The position numbers were made by a program, and so were the translations under genes. A stretch of DNA of 64,000 bases from Pantoea vagans (GTDB lineage Bacteria > Pseudomonadota > Gammaproteobacteria > Enterobacterales > Enterobacteriaceae): the NCBI RefSeq assembly GCF_001506165.1, contig NZ_CP011427.1, forward strand, positions 2,728,001 through 2,792,000, in the 5' to 3' direction. The notes under the pieces were generated by a model. The model was not told the DNA's origin and did not search any database. It saw only the letters and a list, made by a program, of their open reading frames with translations. Positions within the stretch are counted from its first letter, which is position 1; every line of letters begins with the position of its first letter. Shown in pieces: positions 39,069 to 48,562 of this stretch.

Positions 39069-40361
39069 ATGTTCACTCAGGACGACCTCAACTTTGACCG
39101 CCAGCATATCTGGCATCCGTACACCTCGATGCGCGATCCGCTGCCCTGTTACCCGGTAGTCGCCGCGCACGGTTGCCAGCTACAGCTGGCTGATGGACGA
39201 GAACTGGTCGACGGGATGTCGTCGTGGTGGGCAGCGATTCATGGCTATAACCATCCGCGCCTCAATCAGGCTTTACAGCAGCAGATGGCGCAGATGTCGC
39301 ATGTGATGTTTGGCGGTATTACCCATCCGGCCGCCGTGGAACTGAGCCGCCAGCTGATCGCCATGACACCTGAAGCGCTGGAGTGCGTGTTCCTCGCCGA
39401 TTCCGGGTCGATCGCCGTCGAAGTCTCGATGAAAATGGCGTTGCAGTACTGGCTGGGACGCGGTGAAACACGGCAAAAATTCCTCACGTTGAAGCGTGGC
39501 TATCACGGCGACACTTTTGCCGCGATGTCGGTGTGCGATCCAGAAAACTCCATGCACAGCTTGTGGCGGGGTTATCTGCCGGAACACCTGTTCGCCGCTG
39601 CGCCGCAGTGCGGCTTCGATGCGGAGTGGGATGCCTCTGACTTTGCCGATTTCGCTCAGTTAGCGGAGAAGCATCATCGCGAGATTGCGGCGGTGATCCT
39701 TGAACCCATCGTGCAGGGTGCTGGCGGGATGCGCTTCTACCATCCGCGCTATTTGCAGCAGGTGCGCGAACTGTGCGATCGCTACGGCATCCTGCTGATT
39801 GCCGATGAGATCGCCACCGGATTTGGTCGCAGCGGTAAACTGTTTGCCTGCGAGCATGCCGGGATCGCACCCGATATTCTCTGCCTGGGTAAGGCATTGA
39901 CCGGCGGCACCATGACGCTTTCCGCCACACTCACGACCCGCGAAGTGGCCGACACCATCAGCCGCAGTGCCGCGGGCTGCTTTATGCATGGCCCCACCTT
40001 TATGGGCAATCCACTGGCCTGTGCGGTGGCGGTAGAGAGCCTGACGATGATCAATGAGGGGCACTGGCCTGCGCAAGTGACAGCAATCGAACAGCAGTTG
40101 CAGCGCGAACTGCTGCCACTCAGCCAGCATCACGCCGTGGCCGATGCCCGCGTGCTGGGGGCGATTGGCGTCATTGAAACCCACTCGCCGGTGAATATGG
40201 CGGCACTGCAGCAGTTCTTTGTTGAACGTGGCGTGTGGATCCGGCCGTTTGGCAAGTTGATCTACCTGATGCCACCTTATCTGATTTCTGCCGCTGAACT
40301 CTCACAACTAACCCAGGCAGTGCGTGCGGCGCTGGATGTTGAGGCGCATTTCCAAGGGTGA
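39069..40361 (+). CDS. bioA: Adenosylmethionine-8-amino-7-oxononanoate aminotransferase
   Basis: The 430-aa class-III PLP aminotransferase uses S-adenosylmethionine as amino donor to make DAPA from KAPA. IWHPYTSMRDPLPCYPV at the start, GMSSWWAAIHGYNHP, KRGYHGDTFAAMSV, LLIADEIATGFGRSGKLFACE and the PLP Lys in LCLGKALTGGTMTLSATLTT identify BioA. It is divergent from bioBFCD and shares their operator. ybhB follows after 70 nt. Confidence 0.97.
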   Translation: MFTQDDLNFDRQHIWHPYTSMRDPLPCYPVVAAHGCQLQLADGRELVDGMSSWWAAIHGYNHPRLNQALQQQMAQMSHVMFGGITHPAAVELSRQLIAMTPEALECVFLADSGSIAVEVSMKMALQYWLGRGETRQKFLTLKRGYHGDTFAAMSVCDPENSMHSLWRGYLPEHLFAAAPQCGFDAEWDASDFADFAQLAEKHHREIAAVILEPIVQGAGGMRFYHPRYLQQVRELCDRYGILLIADEIATGFGRSGKLFACEHAGIAPDILCLGKALTGGTMTLSATLTTREVADTISRSAAGCFMHGPTFMGNPLACAVAVESLTMINEGHWPAQVTAIEQQLQRELLPLSQHHAVADARVLGAIGVIETHSPVNMAALQQFFVERGVWIRPFGKLIYLMPPYLISAAELSQLTQAVRAALDVEAHFQG

Positions 40362-40430
40362 GGAGACTGGAAGTGCAGCAGATTTTCCACCATGATGGAC
40401 GGCACTGCACAATGGAAAAAAGGAGAGGTC

Positions 40431-40907
40431 ATGCGCGTATTTAGCCAGGATTTTAATGATGGCGATAAGATGCCAGAGCGACACGTTTTCAACGGGATGG
40501 GATACACAGGGGATAATCTGTCACCTCATCTGGCTTGGGAAGATGCCCCTGAGGGGACTAAGAGTTTTGTGGTGACCTGTTACGATCCTGATGCACCAAC
40601 AGGTTCAGGTTGGTGGCACTGGGTGGTCGCGAACTTGCCCGCTGACGTGACGGAACTGGCGCAAGGTGCCGGTTCAGGCGTTGCCGCCTTGCCAGCAAGC
40701 GCGATTCAGACGCGCACCGATTTTGGTCAAACCGGTTACGGCGGCGCAGCGCCTCCGCAGGGTGAGTCACATCGCTATATCTTTACCGTACACGCGATGG
40801 ATACCGATAAGATTGACGTAGATGCCGGCGCGAGTGGTGCCATGGTGGGCTTTAATGTGCACTTCCATGCACTGGCAAGCGCGTCCATCACGGTGAAATA
40901 CGCTTAA
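40431..40907 (+). CDS. ybhB: PEBP-family protein YbhB
   Basis: The 158-aa phosphatidylethanolamine-binding/Raf-kinase-inhibitor-like protein has the ligand-pocket motifs CYDPDAPTGSGWWHWVVANL and GYGGAAPPQGESHRYIFTVHA. It matches E. coli YbhB in length. The function is uncertain. ATG 40431 follows AGGAGAGGTC; an upstream in-frame ATG (40392) is not supported. A REPIN-like pair follows. Confidence 0.95.
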   Translation: MRVFSQDFNDGDKMPERHVFNGMGYTGDNLSPHLAWEDAPEGTKSFVVTCYDPDAPTGSGWWHWVVANLPADVTELAQGAGSGVAALPASAIQTRTDFGQTGYGGAAPPQGESHRYIFTVHAMDTDKIDVDAGASGAMVGFNVHFHALASASITVKYA

Positions 40908-40917
40908 TTGTTACTCT

Positions 40918-40987
40918 GTAGCGGCGCGATTTATCACGCATGTCGTCGCGATACCGCCGTAAAATGCGCGATAAATCGCGCCGCTAC
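40918..40987. repeat. REPIN-like inverted pair, GTAGCGGCGC type (2)
   Basis: GTAGCGGCGCGATTTATC (40918-40935) and its exact reverse complement (40970-40987) flank 34 nt. GTAG is outermost on both sides, and the arms closely match those at 25539. It lies in the ybhB/pgl convergent gap. Confidence 0.9.
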
Positions 40988-41023
40988 GGTTAAGACCTGC
41001 CGGTTATATCGGCAGGTCATTAA

Positions 41024-42019
41024 TCAATCCAACGCGTGAATCACCACCCACATCGGGCCCTGGCCTACGGCGTAACGCGCCAGCGGTTGCAGCAGACCGC
41101 GCTCTGCAATCTTATACACTTCGATATGATGTGATTTCTGCCCCGCCGCCACCAGATACTGACCACTGTTATCGATATTGAAACCGCGCGGCTGTGTTTC
41201 TGTTGGCTGGTAGCCTTCGATCGCCAACACCGAACCATCTTCACTTATGCTAAACGCAGTAATGGTGCTGCTGGTGCGGTCGCAGGCGTACAGGAAACGG
41301 CCATCTGGCGTGATGTGGATATCTGCCGCCCAGCGCGTATCGCTGAAATCTTTCGGCATCATGTCCAGGCTTTGCACGCGCTCTACCTGGCCGTGCACGT
41401 TGCTCAGAGCCCAGACATCCACGGTGCTGTCGAGTTCATTCACCACATAGCCGTAAGCGCCATTAGGATGGAATGCCATGTGACGTGGACCTGCACCTTC
41501 AACCGTGGTGACTTGTGTTTGCTCGCGCGGTGCCAGGGTGCCGTCCGCGTTCAGTTGGAACAGGCAGATGCGATCCTGCTTCAGTGCCGGCACAAACAGC
41601 GTTTGGTTGCTGAGATCGATATTCGCCGAGTGGCAACCATCCAAACCGCTAATCACCTGGCTCGGTGCCTGCGGCACACCATCGCTGCCAATCGGGCTGA
41701 TGCTGACGCAGGCATCGTTGTAAGAACCGCAGAACAGGTAGTGACCCTGACGATCGGTGGAGATATGCGTCGGGCTGCCCGGCAACGGCGCTTCACCGGC
41801 CAGGCTCAGCGAACCGTCGGCCGCAATGCGATACGCCAGCACGCGAAAATTCGGACGAACCCCGACATAGAGAAAATCTTTCTTCGGGCTCACCACCATC
41901 GGCTGCACCTGACCGGCCACATCCGTGACCTGCAATAACGTCAGTGCGCCATCTTCCTGTAACTGCCAGGCATGGATCTGCTGGCTCTCGGGACTGGCGG
42001 TATACACGACTTGTTTCAT
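41024..42019 (-). CDS. pgl: 6-Phosphogluconolactonase (beta-propeller type)
   Basis: The 331-aa seven-bladed beta-propeller hydrolyses 6-phosphogluconolactone in the pentose phosphate pathway. It has the length of E. coli Pgl/YbhE and shares [76 protein letters not shown] and [20 protein letters not shown] chose ATG 42019 ([11 protein letters not shown]), which follows AGGAAAAACGC; an upstream extension to 42091 is not supported. It is divergent from ybhA. Confidence 0.95.
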   Translation of the reverse strand: MKQVVYTASPESQQIHAWQLQEDGALTLLQVTDVAGQVQPMVVSPKKDFLYVGVRPNFRVLAYRIAADGSLSLAGEAPLPGSPTHISTDRQGHYLFCGSYNDACVSISPIGSDGVPQAPSQVISGLDGCHSANIDLSNQTLFVPALKQDRICLFQLNADGTLAPREQTQVTTVEGAGPRHMAFHPNGAYGYVVNELDSTVDVWALSNVHGQVERVQSLDMMPKDFSDTRWAADIHITPDGRFLYACDRTSSTITAFSISEDGSVLAIEGYQPTETQPRGFNIDNSGQYLVAAGQKSHHIEVYKIAERGLLQPLARYAVGQGPMWVVIHALD

Positions 42020-42168
42020 GCGTTTTTCCTTATTCGCTGCCTGATGAAAGGGATAACTGTAGCGCGTTTCATTTTGCCGCGCTGGATTCATTTGTGCCCT
42101 GTTTTTTGTCTCAGGGCCGCTGCCGGGTGTAGACTAAACCCTTTGCTAACTCCCGGACGGAAAGAGTA

Positions 42169-42987
42169 ATGAGCTACCGCGTAATCGCCCTTGACCTTGA
42201 TGGCACCCTGCTGACCCCGAACAAAACCATTCTGCCAGAATCGATTGAAGCGCTGGCCCGCGCACAACAGGCGGGTGTCAAAGTGCTGATCGTCACCGGT
42301 CGCCACCACTGCGCTATCCACCCTTTTTATCAGGCACTGCAGCTGGAGACACCCGCAATCTGCTGTAATGGCACCTACTTGTATGATTATCAAGCGAAGA
42401 AGGTGCTGGCTTCCGATCCTCTGGAGAAAAGCCAGGCGACACGCGTTATCGAGATGCTCGATGAGGAGAACATTCACGGCCTGCTGTATGTGGATGACGC
42501 CATGCTGTATCAGGAGCCGACCGGCCACGTCACGCGTACCTTAAACTGGGCACAATCGCTGCCGGAAGCGCAACGTCCGCTGTTCCTGCAAGTGCCTAGC
42601 CTGGCGCAAGCGGCTCAGGATGCACACGCCATCTGGAAGTTTGCCCTTTCCCACCCTGATACCCGAGCATTACAGCAGTTTGCAGAGCGCACCGAAGCTG
42701 AGCTGGGGCTGGCCTGCGAATGGTCATGGCACGATCAGGTGGATATTGCTCAGGCAGGCAACAGCAAAGGTAAGCGTCTGGCGCAGTGGGTTGAGAGCCA
42801 GGGTTTGAGCATGCAAGACGTGCTGGCGTTTGGCGACAACTACAACGATCTCAGCATGCTGGAACAGGTTGGATTGGGCGTGGCGATGGGTAATGCTGAT
42901 GACGCGATCAAAGCGCGCGCCAAAAAAGTCATTGGCACCAACCTGGAAGCGGGTATTGCCGAAGTGATTTACCAGGAAGTTCTGTAA
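42169..42987 (+). CDS. ybhA: Pyridoxal phosphate phosphatase YbhA (HAD, Cof type)
   Basis: The 272-aa HAD-IIB phosphatase starts with ALDLDGTLLTPNKTILPESIE (motif I DxDGT), followed by VTGRHHCAIHPF, SKGKRLAQWV and FGDNYNDLSMLEQVGLGVAMGNADD (motif IV). It matches E. coli YbhA, which hydrolyses PLP and other sugar phosphates. It ends 50 nt before modC (convergent), with one headed palindrome between them. Confidence 0.95.
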   Translation: MSYRVIALDLDGTLLTPNKTILPESIEALARAQQAGVKVLIVTGRHHCAIHPFYQALQLETPAICCNGTYLYDYQAKKVLASDPLEKSQATRVIEMLDEENIHGLLYVDDAMLYQEPTGHVTRTLNWAQSLPEAQRPLFLQVPSLAQAAQDAHAIWKFALSHPDTRALQQFAERTEAELGLACEWSWHDQVDIAQAGNSKGKRLAQWVESQGLSMQDVLAFGDNYNDLSMLEQVGLGVAMGNADDAIKARAKKVIGTNLEAGIAEVIYQEVL

Positions 42988-43002
42988 CCGTCTGAAATCA
43001 AA

Positions 43003-43026
43003 GGTGCGCATAAATGCGCACCCTAC
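43003..43026. repeat. Single REP-like palindrome, CTAC head
   Basis: GGTGCGCAT-AA-ATGCGCACCCTAC is one perfect 9-bp-stem family member with the head on the right. It lies in the ybhA/modC convergent gap. Confidence 0.8.
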
Positions 43027-43036
43027 AAATGTGTCG

Positions 43037-44095
43037 CTATGTTGTAATCGACACACTCTTAATCTGCGCATACAGCCACTGATCGGGTCGAATACCCAGC
43101 TCATCCCTTGCCCATGGCGAAATTCGCGCCCACAGCTCACTGATGCCAATGCGCAATTTCACTTCGACCTGATCATCAATCTCCAACAACTCGACCACCT
43201 GGGCAGGCAAGATGTTGCGGACTGAGGTGTTTTGCGGCGGCTGCAGTGCCAGGGACACGTCTGCCGAGGCGATACGAATACGCAGTGCCGTTTTTACGGG
43301 CTGATTCACCCGGCTGACCCAAATGTGTTGGTCGCCCAGTGATAAAGCCGTCATCGGGTAATCGGGATGCTGCTCCAGCACCTGCACGCGCAGTACGCTG
43401 GTGCGATCGGCAATTGGGAGCCACGGGCGCATTGCCGCGCTACTCCACACCTTCTCCAGTGCGCCAAAGGCTTTCACTTTGCCACTATCCAACACCAGTA
43501 CGTTGTCGGCCAGTTGCAGGATCTCATCCAGGCTGTGCGAAACGTACAGGATCGGAATATCCACCTGCTTCGCCAGCTTTTGCAGGTACGGCATCAGTTC
43601 ACGCTTACGGATCAAGTCCAGTGAGGCCAGCGGTTCGTCCATTAGCAAGATGTCCGGCGCGGTGAGCAATGCGCGGCCAATCGCCACACGCTGCTTTTCA
43701 CCGCCTGACAGGGATGCCGGAAAGCGATTGAGCAGCGGTTCCAGCCCAAGTAACGTCACCAGGCTGTTAAACTGCGCCTTCATGTTCGCCGCCATGCCAT
43801 ATTGCAAGTTGCCCTTCACACGATAGTGCGGGAACAAACGTGCATCCTGGAAGACATAGCCGATGCGGCGTTTTTCGGGCGGCAGATTTACACGCGTCGC
43901 CGCATCAAACAGCAGGCGATCGTTAAGCTGAATCTGCCCGTTCTGCGGTTGCGTCAAGCCACCAATCGCATTGATCAGTGAGGTTTTACCTGCCCCTGAC
44001 ACGCCAAAAATGGCGGTGATGCCACTGCCGGGGATCTGCACATTGACGTCAAGCAGGTGATCGCCCAGCTGTTGGGAAATATTCAGATTCAGCAT
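43037..44095 (-). CDS. modC: Molybdate ABC transporter ATPase
   Basis: The 352-aa ATPase of the ModABC importer has Walker [17 protein letters not shown], signature [16 protein letters not shown], Walker [13 protein letters not shown] and a C-terminal TOBE/Mop-type domain (about 290-352: [23 protein letters not shown]) that binds molybdate. Its start shares one base with the modB stop. It ends the modABC operon. Confidence 0.97.
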   Translation of the reverse strand: MLNLNISQQLGDHLLDVNVQIPGSGITAIFGVSGAGKTSLINAIGGLTQPQNGQIQLNDRLLFDAATRVNLPPEKRRIGYVFQDARLFPHYRVKGNLQYGMAANMKAQFNSLVTLLGLEPLLNRFPASLSGGEKQRVAIGRALLTAPDILLMDEPLASLDLIRKRELMPYLQKLAKQVDIPILYVSHSLDEILQLADNVLVLDSGKVKAFGALEKVWSSAAMRPWLPIADRTSVLRVQVLEQHPDYPMTALSLGDQHIWVSRVNQPVKTALRIRIASADVSLALQPPQNTSVRNILPAQVVELLEIDDQVEVKLRIGISELWARISPWARDELGIRPDQWLYAQIKSVSITT

Positions 44096-44787
44096 CAGGC
44101 CGCTCCTAACCGCTTACGGCCCCAGCGCGCCAGCAGCTCTGAAGCCACCAGCGACAACAAGGCCAGCGCAATCGCCACTGCGCACAGGCGAGCAGCAGTG
44201 CCTTCCGCGCCGGGCGTTTCAATCAGCGTAAACATCGCGGACGGAATAGTGCGCGTCTCACCAGGAATGTTGGAGACGAAAGTAATGGTTGCGCCGAACT
44301 CACCCAGTGAACGGGCAAAGGCCAACACCGTACCGACAATGATGCCCGGCAAGGTGAGCGGAAGGGTAATGGTGAAAAATACACGCCAGCGTCCCGCACC
44401 CAGCGTGCGTGCGGCTTGCTCCAGTTTGGTATCGACCGCTTCCAGCGCCAGACGTATCGCGCGTACCATCAACGGAAAAGCCATCACCGCAGAAGCCAGC
44501 ACCGCACCGCGCCAGCTAAAGGCAAAGGTGAAGCCAAACCAGTCATACAGCCATTCGCCAATGAATCCACGGCGGCCAAGGGCTATCAACAGCAGATAAC
44601 CCACCACCACGGGCGGTAACACCAGCGGTAAATGGATCACGCTATCCAACAGGGTTTTGCCCGGAAACCGGCAGCGCGCCAGAATCCAGGCCATCATGAT
44701 GCCAAACGGCAGGCTGACCAGTACTGCAACACAAGAGACTTTTAGGCTGAGAAACACCGCCTGCCATTCGGGATCGCTAAGTATCAT
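44095..44787 (-). CDS. modB: Molybdate ABC transporter permease
   Basis: The 230-aa inner-membrane permease has five or six hydrophobic segments and the EAA loop ([22 protein letters not shown]) that contacts Mod[20 protein letters not shown] is the conserved ModB/CysT region. It overlaps modA by 4 nt and modC by one base. Confidence 0.97.
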   Translation of the reverse strand: MILSDPEWQAVFLSLKVSCVAVLVSLPFGIMMAWILARCRFPGKTLLDSVIHLPLVLPPVVVGYLLLIALGRRGFIGEWLYDWFGFTFAFSWRGAVLASAVMAFPLMVRAIRLALEAVDTKLEQAARTLGAGRWRVFFTITLPLTLPGIIVGTVLAFARSLGEFGATITFVSNIPGETRTIPSAMFTLIETPGAEGTAARLCAVAIALALLSLVASELLARWGRKRLGAA

Positions 44788-45557
44788 TTCTTCGGCGTAA
44801 ATCCATACTGTTTAAACACGGCAGCGGCATCCGGCCCCTGCAAGTACTTGTAGAAGGCTTCAACCGTTGCGTTCTGATGTTCTTTCACTATCGCCATTGG
44901 GTATTCCACTGGCTTGTGGCTGTCTTCAGGGAAGCGCCCGACCACCTGCACTTTGTCACTGGCCACGGCATCGGAACCGTACACAATGCCATAAGGCGAT
45001 TCGTTACGTTCCACCAGGGCCAGCGCGGCACGGACGTTGTTGGCCGGAGCCAGCTGCGGCGATAACGTTTCCCACGCGCCCAGTTTTTGCAGCGCTTCTT
45101 TCGCGTAAATCCCTGCTGGCACATGATCCGGATCGCCCACCGCCAGACGTTCACCTTTTAACAGGCTTTTCCAGTCAGTTTGCGCATTGATGGTCACGGC
45201 TTTCGCGCTGTCACTCTTCGGCGCCACCAGCACTAAATCGTTGCCCAGCAAGGTGTAGCGCGTGCTATCGACTACACTCTTTTTCGCCATCACATCATCC
45301 ATCCACTGCTGGTCAGCAGAGATGAACAGATCGGCGGGGGCGCCCTGATCAATCTGACGCGCTAAGGTAGATGAAGAAGCAAAAGAAGACACCACCTCGA
45401 CACCGGTTTTCTTCTGATACTGCGTGGCGATTTCCTGCAACGCATTGGTCAGTGATGCCGCGGCAAACACAGTGATCTTCTCTGCCGCCACGGCGTGGCT
45501 CGCCATGGAAACACTTAAAACAGTTGCAGCAGTCCAGCGGTAATTAATTTTCAGCAT
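44784..45557 (-). CDS. modA: Periplasmic molybdate-binding protein
   Basis: The 257-aa type-II binding protein starts with a signal peptide (MLKINYRWTAATVLSVSMAS...HAVAA) and has ITVFAAASLTNALQEIATQYQ, SSSTLARQIDQGAPADLFIS and a C-terminal domain with VEYPMAIVKE. Molybdate/tungstate specificity follows from the ASLT and SST motifs. AAGGAGTAAAC precedes the ATG at 45557. It is the first gene of modABC under the ModE operator just upstream. Confidence 0.97.
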   Translation of the reverse strand: MLKINYRWTAATVLSVSMASHAVAAEKITVFAAASLTNALQEIATQYQKKTGVEVVSSFASSSTLARQIDQGAPADLFISADQQWMDDVMAKKSVVDSTRYTLLGNDLVLVAPKSDSAKAVTINAQTDWKSLLKGERLAVGDPDHVPAGIYAKEALQKLGAWETLSPQLAPANNVRAALALVERNESPYGIVYGSDAVASDKVQVVGRFPEDSHKPVEYPMAIVKEHQNATVEAFYKYLQGPDAAAVFKQYGFTPKK

Positions 45558-45573
45558 TGTTTACTCCTTGTTA

Positions 45574-45597
45574 CGTTATATATTTGATAATACAACG
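45574..45597. promoter_or_regulatory. ModE operator of modABC
   Basis: CGTTATAT-ATTTGATA-ATACAACG is a 24-bp site aligning with the E. coli modA ModE operator (CGTTATAT, 8 nt, ACATAACG). The right arm has one mismatch from ATATAACG. It lies 17 nt upstream of the modA start codon; molybdate-loaded ModE would repress. Confidence 0.85.
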
Positions 45598-45656
45598 CGA
45601 GGACAAATGCTGTCATGAGATATATATCGGCGGTTTTTGACAGAAGTTAAGGACAA

Positions 45657-45680
45657 AACGCCCGCGAAAAGCGGGCGTTT
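45657..45680 (-). terminator. Intrinsic terminator of acrZ
   Basis: On the minus strand ACGCCCGC-TTTT-GCGGGCGT is followed by TTTTG, 6 nt after the acrZ stop. It isolates acrZ from the downstream modABC operon. Confidence 0.88.
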
Positions 45681-45685
45681 AGAAA

Positions 45686-45844
45686 TCAATGATGTGAGCT
45701 GTTGGCAGGACGATCGTCGCGGCGGCCAAATTTTGAGATGACGTTGAAAACTTCACCCAAGCCGTAAATCAGACCGAGCATAATGGCCATCACAATTGGC
45801 ACCATGATGACAGCCACAGCCAGGCTTTTAAGCAGTTCCAGCAT
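45686..45844 (-). CDS. acrZ: AcrAB-TolC efflux accessory protein AcrZ (52 aa)
   Basis: The small gene reads [40 protein letters not shown] then [13 protein letters not shown]. coli AcrZ (YbhT) is [36 protein letters not shown]..., so identity is clear. It is one transmembrane helix that binds AcrB and improves export of some drugs. Start ATG 45844 and stop TGA 45686. It lies between modA and modE as in E. coli; it is too short for most gene lists. Confidence 0.97.
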   Translation of the reverse strand: MLELLKSLAVAVIMVPIVMAIMLGLIYGLGEVFNVISKFGRRDDRPANSSHH

Positions 45845-45961
45845 GGAAACCTCACGCAGAAAATAAAAAAGTGATTGTAACGGTTAGGGAAAAAAACGCA
45901 CTGCCCTTTTCGTGCTTTTACTTTTGGCCTTAAACTTGTCGGACTAACCCAAGGAGCTGAC

Positions 45962-46744
45962 ATGCAGGCAGAACTTTCTCTCAATATTCGTCTTCAGCAA
46001 AAGCTGTTTGCCGATCCGCGCCGCATCGAACTGCTGAAACGCGTGCAGGAAACGGGCTCCATCAGCCAGGGGGCAAAACTGGCTGGCATCAGCTACAAAA
46101 GCGCCTGGGACGCCATCAACGATATGAACCAGATGGCTGATCAAACTTTAGTCGACCGGGCCACGGGAGGCAAAGGCGGCGGTGGCGCGCAGTTAACCCG
46201 TTACGGCGAACGCCTGATTCAGCTGTTTCAGTTGATGGAGCAAATCCAGCAGAAAGCCTTTGATGCACTGCAAAATGACAGCTTACCGCTCGATAGTCTG
46301 TTGGCGGCCATTGCCCGTTTCTCGCTGCAGACCAGTGCCCGTAACCAACTTTTTGGCACCGTGTTGGCGCGCGACCATCAGCAGGTCCAGCAGCATATCG
46401 ACGTCCAGTTGGCCGACGGCGTGACCCGACTGCAGGTCGCCATTACCGAACGCAGCGCTGAATGTTTGCAACTCGATAGCGGTAAAGAGGTATTAGTGCT
46501 GATTAAAGCACCGTGGATTCAGGTGAGCCGCGATGCCGTGAAGAGTGATAATCAGCTGCAGGTGACCATCAGCGCTATCGAACCCGGCGATCAGGTGAGC
46601 GAGGTATTAATGGCTCTGCCAAGCGGTGAGACCTTGTGTGCCACCCTTAATAATGCACAAGTGCAGCAGCAGAATCTCCAGCCGGGCGAGCCGGTGACCG
46701 CCAGTTTTAACGCTGAACATGCCATCATCGCCACACTGCTCTGA
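45962..46744 (+). CDS. modE: Molybdate-dependent transcriptional regulator
   Basis: The 260-aa protein has an N-terminal winged HTH of the LysR type (RRIELLKRVQETGSISQGAKLAGISYKSAWDAINDM, about 20-55) and GGKGGGGAQLTRYGERLI. Two C-terminal Mop domains follow (about 125-190 and 200-260: NQLFGTVLARDHQQVQQHIDV and NQLQVTISAIEPGDQVSEV). It represses modABC when molybdate is bound and can activate moa and dms genes. AAGGAGCTGAC lies upstream of ATG 45962. modF follows at 76 nt. Confidence 0.97.
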   Translation: MQAELSLNIRLQQKLFADPRRIELLKRVQETGSISQGAKLAGISYKSAWDAINDMNQMADQTLVDRATGGKGGGGAQLTRYGERLIQLFQLMEQIQQKAFDALQNDSLPLDSLLAAIARFSLQTSARNQLFGTVLARDHQQVQQHIDVQLADGVTRLQVAITERSAECLQLDSGKEVLVLIKAPWIQVSRDAVKSDNQLQVTISAIEPGDQVSEVLMALPSGETLCATLNNAQVQQQNLQPGEPVTASFNAEHAIIATLL

Positions 46745-46820
46745 AATCCAGGCCATGATTTGACTTCGTCCGCCTTGCTCGCTACAACTGAGTAACACGA
46801 TGCATAAAACGGAATGAATC

Positions 46821-48293
46821 ATGGCTTCATTGCAAATTTCGCAAGGCATATTTCACCTTAGCGACACGCGAGCACTGTCACTTAACGATCTCACCCTGAA
46901 CAGCGGCGAAAGCTGGGCCTTTGTTGGCGCCAACGGCAGCGGAAAATCGTCACTGGCACGGGCGCTCTCTGGCGAACTGACGCCGGGTAAAGGGCAAGTT
47001 ACCCAGGATTTCCAGCGCCGTACCCGACTGTCACTGGAACAACTGCAAAAGCTGGTCAGCGATGAATGGGAACGTAACAACACCGATCTGCTGAGTGAAG
47101 GTGAAGACGATACCGGTCGCACCGCGGCGCAAATTATTCAGGATGAAGTGAAGGACGAGGCGCGTTGTCAGGCACTGGCGCAGCAGTTTGGCATCACTTA
47201 TCTGCTCGAACGCCGTTTCAAATATCTCTCTACCGGGGAGACGCGCAAAACATTGCTGTGTCAGGCGCTGATGGCGCAGCCGGATTTATTAATTCTTGAT
47301 GAACCCTTTGATGGACTGGATGTGGCCTCACGCGCCAGCCTCGCAGAAACGCTGAGCGACTTGCACCAGCATGGCTATTCTGTGGTGCTGGTGCTCAACC
47401 GCTTTGATGATATTCCCGACTTCGTCCAGCAGGTTGGCGTGCTGGCAGAGTGCACCCTGACCCACGTTGGCGAACGCAAGGCGATTCTGGCTGAAGCCCT
47501 GGTGGCACAGTTGGCGCACAGTGAGAAGCTGGCAGGGATGGCGCTGCCAGAACCCGATGAGCCAGATCAGTTGCCGCATCTGGCCGACGATGCGCCGCGC
47601 GTGATCCTGCGTAATGGCGTAGTCTCCTATAACGACGTAGCGGTGATTGATGGACTGAGCTGGCAGGTGAATCCAGGCGAGCACTGGCAGATTGTTGGCC
47701 CAAACGGTGCCGGTAAATCCACCCTGCTCAGCCTGGTGACCGGCGATCATCCTCAAGGCTACAGTAATGATTTAACGCTGTTCGGCATTCGTCGCGGCAG
47801 TGGTGAAACCATCTGGGATATTAAGCAGCACATCGGTTACGTCAGCAGCAGTCTGCATCTCGACTATCGTGTGAGCTGCAATGTGCGCACAGTGGTGCTA
47901 TCCGGGTTCTTTGATTCGATCGGTTTGTACCAAGCGGTTTCTGACCGCCAGAAAGCCCTCGCGCGACAGTGGCTGGCGCTGCTGGGCATGGACAATCATC
48001 TGGCCGATGCGCCGTTCCACAGTCTCTCCTGGGGCCAGCAGCGTCTGGTGTTGATTGCGCGTGCGCTGGTGAAACATCCAACGTTACTGATTCTGGACGA
48101 ACCGCTGCAGGGGCTTGATCCGATTAACCGCCAGCTGGTGCGTCGTTTTGTCGATGTGCTGATTGGCGAAGGCCGCACCCAGTTGCTGTTTGTCTCGCAT
48201 CACGCGGAAGATGCGCCGCAGTGCATTACCCATCGTCTGAGCTTTGTGAAGCAGGATAAAGGGTACGGCTATCAGCAGGATGATTTGCGATAA
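46821..48293 (+). CDS. modF: Tandem ABC ATPase ModF
   Basis: The 490-aa protein carries two ABC ATPase domains. The first has GANGSGKSSLARALSGE, STGETRKTLLCQALM and LLILDEPFDGLD; the second has GPNGAGKSTLLSLVTGDHPQ, LSWGQQRLVLIARALVKH and LLILDEPLQGLDP. E. coli ModF (PhrA) is 490 aa. It has no membrane partner; it is thought to be linked to molybdate and to photorepair but the role is unsettled. modE lies 76 nt upstream. Confidence 0.96.
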   Translation: MASLQISQGIFHLSDTRALSLNDLTLNSGESWAFVGANGSGKSSLARALSGELTPGKGQVTQDFQRRTRLSLEQLQKLVSDEWERNNTDLLSEGEDDTGRTAAQIIQDEVKDEARCQALAQQFGITYLLERRFKYLSTGETRKTLLCQALMAQPDLLILDEPFDGLDVASRASLAETLSDLHQHGYSVVLVLNRFDDIPDFVQQVGVLAECTLTHVGERKAILAEALVAQLAHSEKLAGMALPEPDEPDQLPHLADDAPRVILRNGVVSYNDVAVIDGLSWQVNPGEHWQIVGPNGAGKSTLLSLVTGDHPQGYSNDLTLFGIRRGSGETIWDIKQHIGYVSSSLHLDYRVSCNVRTVVLSGFFDSIGLYQAVSDRQKALARQWLALLGMDNHLADAPFHSLSWGQQRLVLIARALVKHPTLLILDEPLQGLDPINRQLVRRFVDVLIGEGRTQLLFVSHHAEDAPQCITHRLSFVKQDKGYGYQQDDLR

Positions 48294-48296
48294 CCT

Positions 48297-48364
48297 GGTC
48301 GCCATAAATGGCAACCCTACGTCAATCGTGCGCGGTTTTCCTAGGGTGCGCATTAATGCGCACC
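48297..48364. repeat. Head-to-head REP-like palindrome pair
   Basis: GGTCGCCAT-AA-ATGGCAACC is followed by CTAC (48317-48320), a 20-nt spacer, then CTAGGGTGCGCAT-TA-ATGCGCACC (48341-48364). The right head is CTAG, one base off GTAG. Order and spacing are as at 12553 and 35309. It begins directly at the modF stop. Confidence 0.85.
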
Positions 48365-48378
48365 TTTGATGTCACCTT

Positions 48379-48394
48379 ATGTAACCGCTACCAT
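48379..48394. promoter_or_regulatory. Candidate GalR/GalS operator, distal
   Basis: ATGTAACCGCTACCAT fits the gal operator form GTGTAANCGNTNCCAC with two or three mismatches. It is the left member of an approximate direct repeat with 48457 and lies about 180 bp upstream of galT. Confidence 0.7.
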
Positions 48395-48456
48395 TAACCC
48401 GCCTGGTATTTCAGCAAACACGCGCTATAACCCCACAAAATGAGAATCGTCACCTT

Positions 48457-48472
48457 GTGTAAACGATACCAT
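48457..48472. promoter_or_regulatory. Candidate GalR/GalS operator, proximal
   Basis: GTGTAAACGATACCAT is close to the E. coli galOE sequence (GTGTAAACGATTCCAC). It lies 91 nt upstream of the galT ATG; together with the distal site it could allow a repression loop. Confidence 0.82.
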
Positions 48473-48562
48473 TTATCCAGACTGGATCACGCTTTCATGC
48501 GGGCCTTTGTGCTACTTTGATCGCAGTGATTTTGATCCGTTTGCCGTTTACCAGGACTCGTT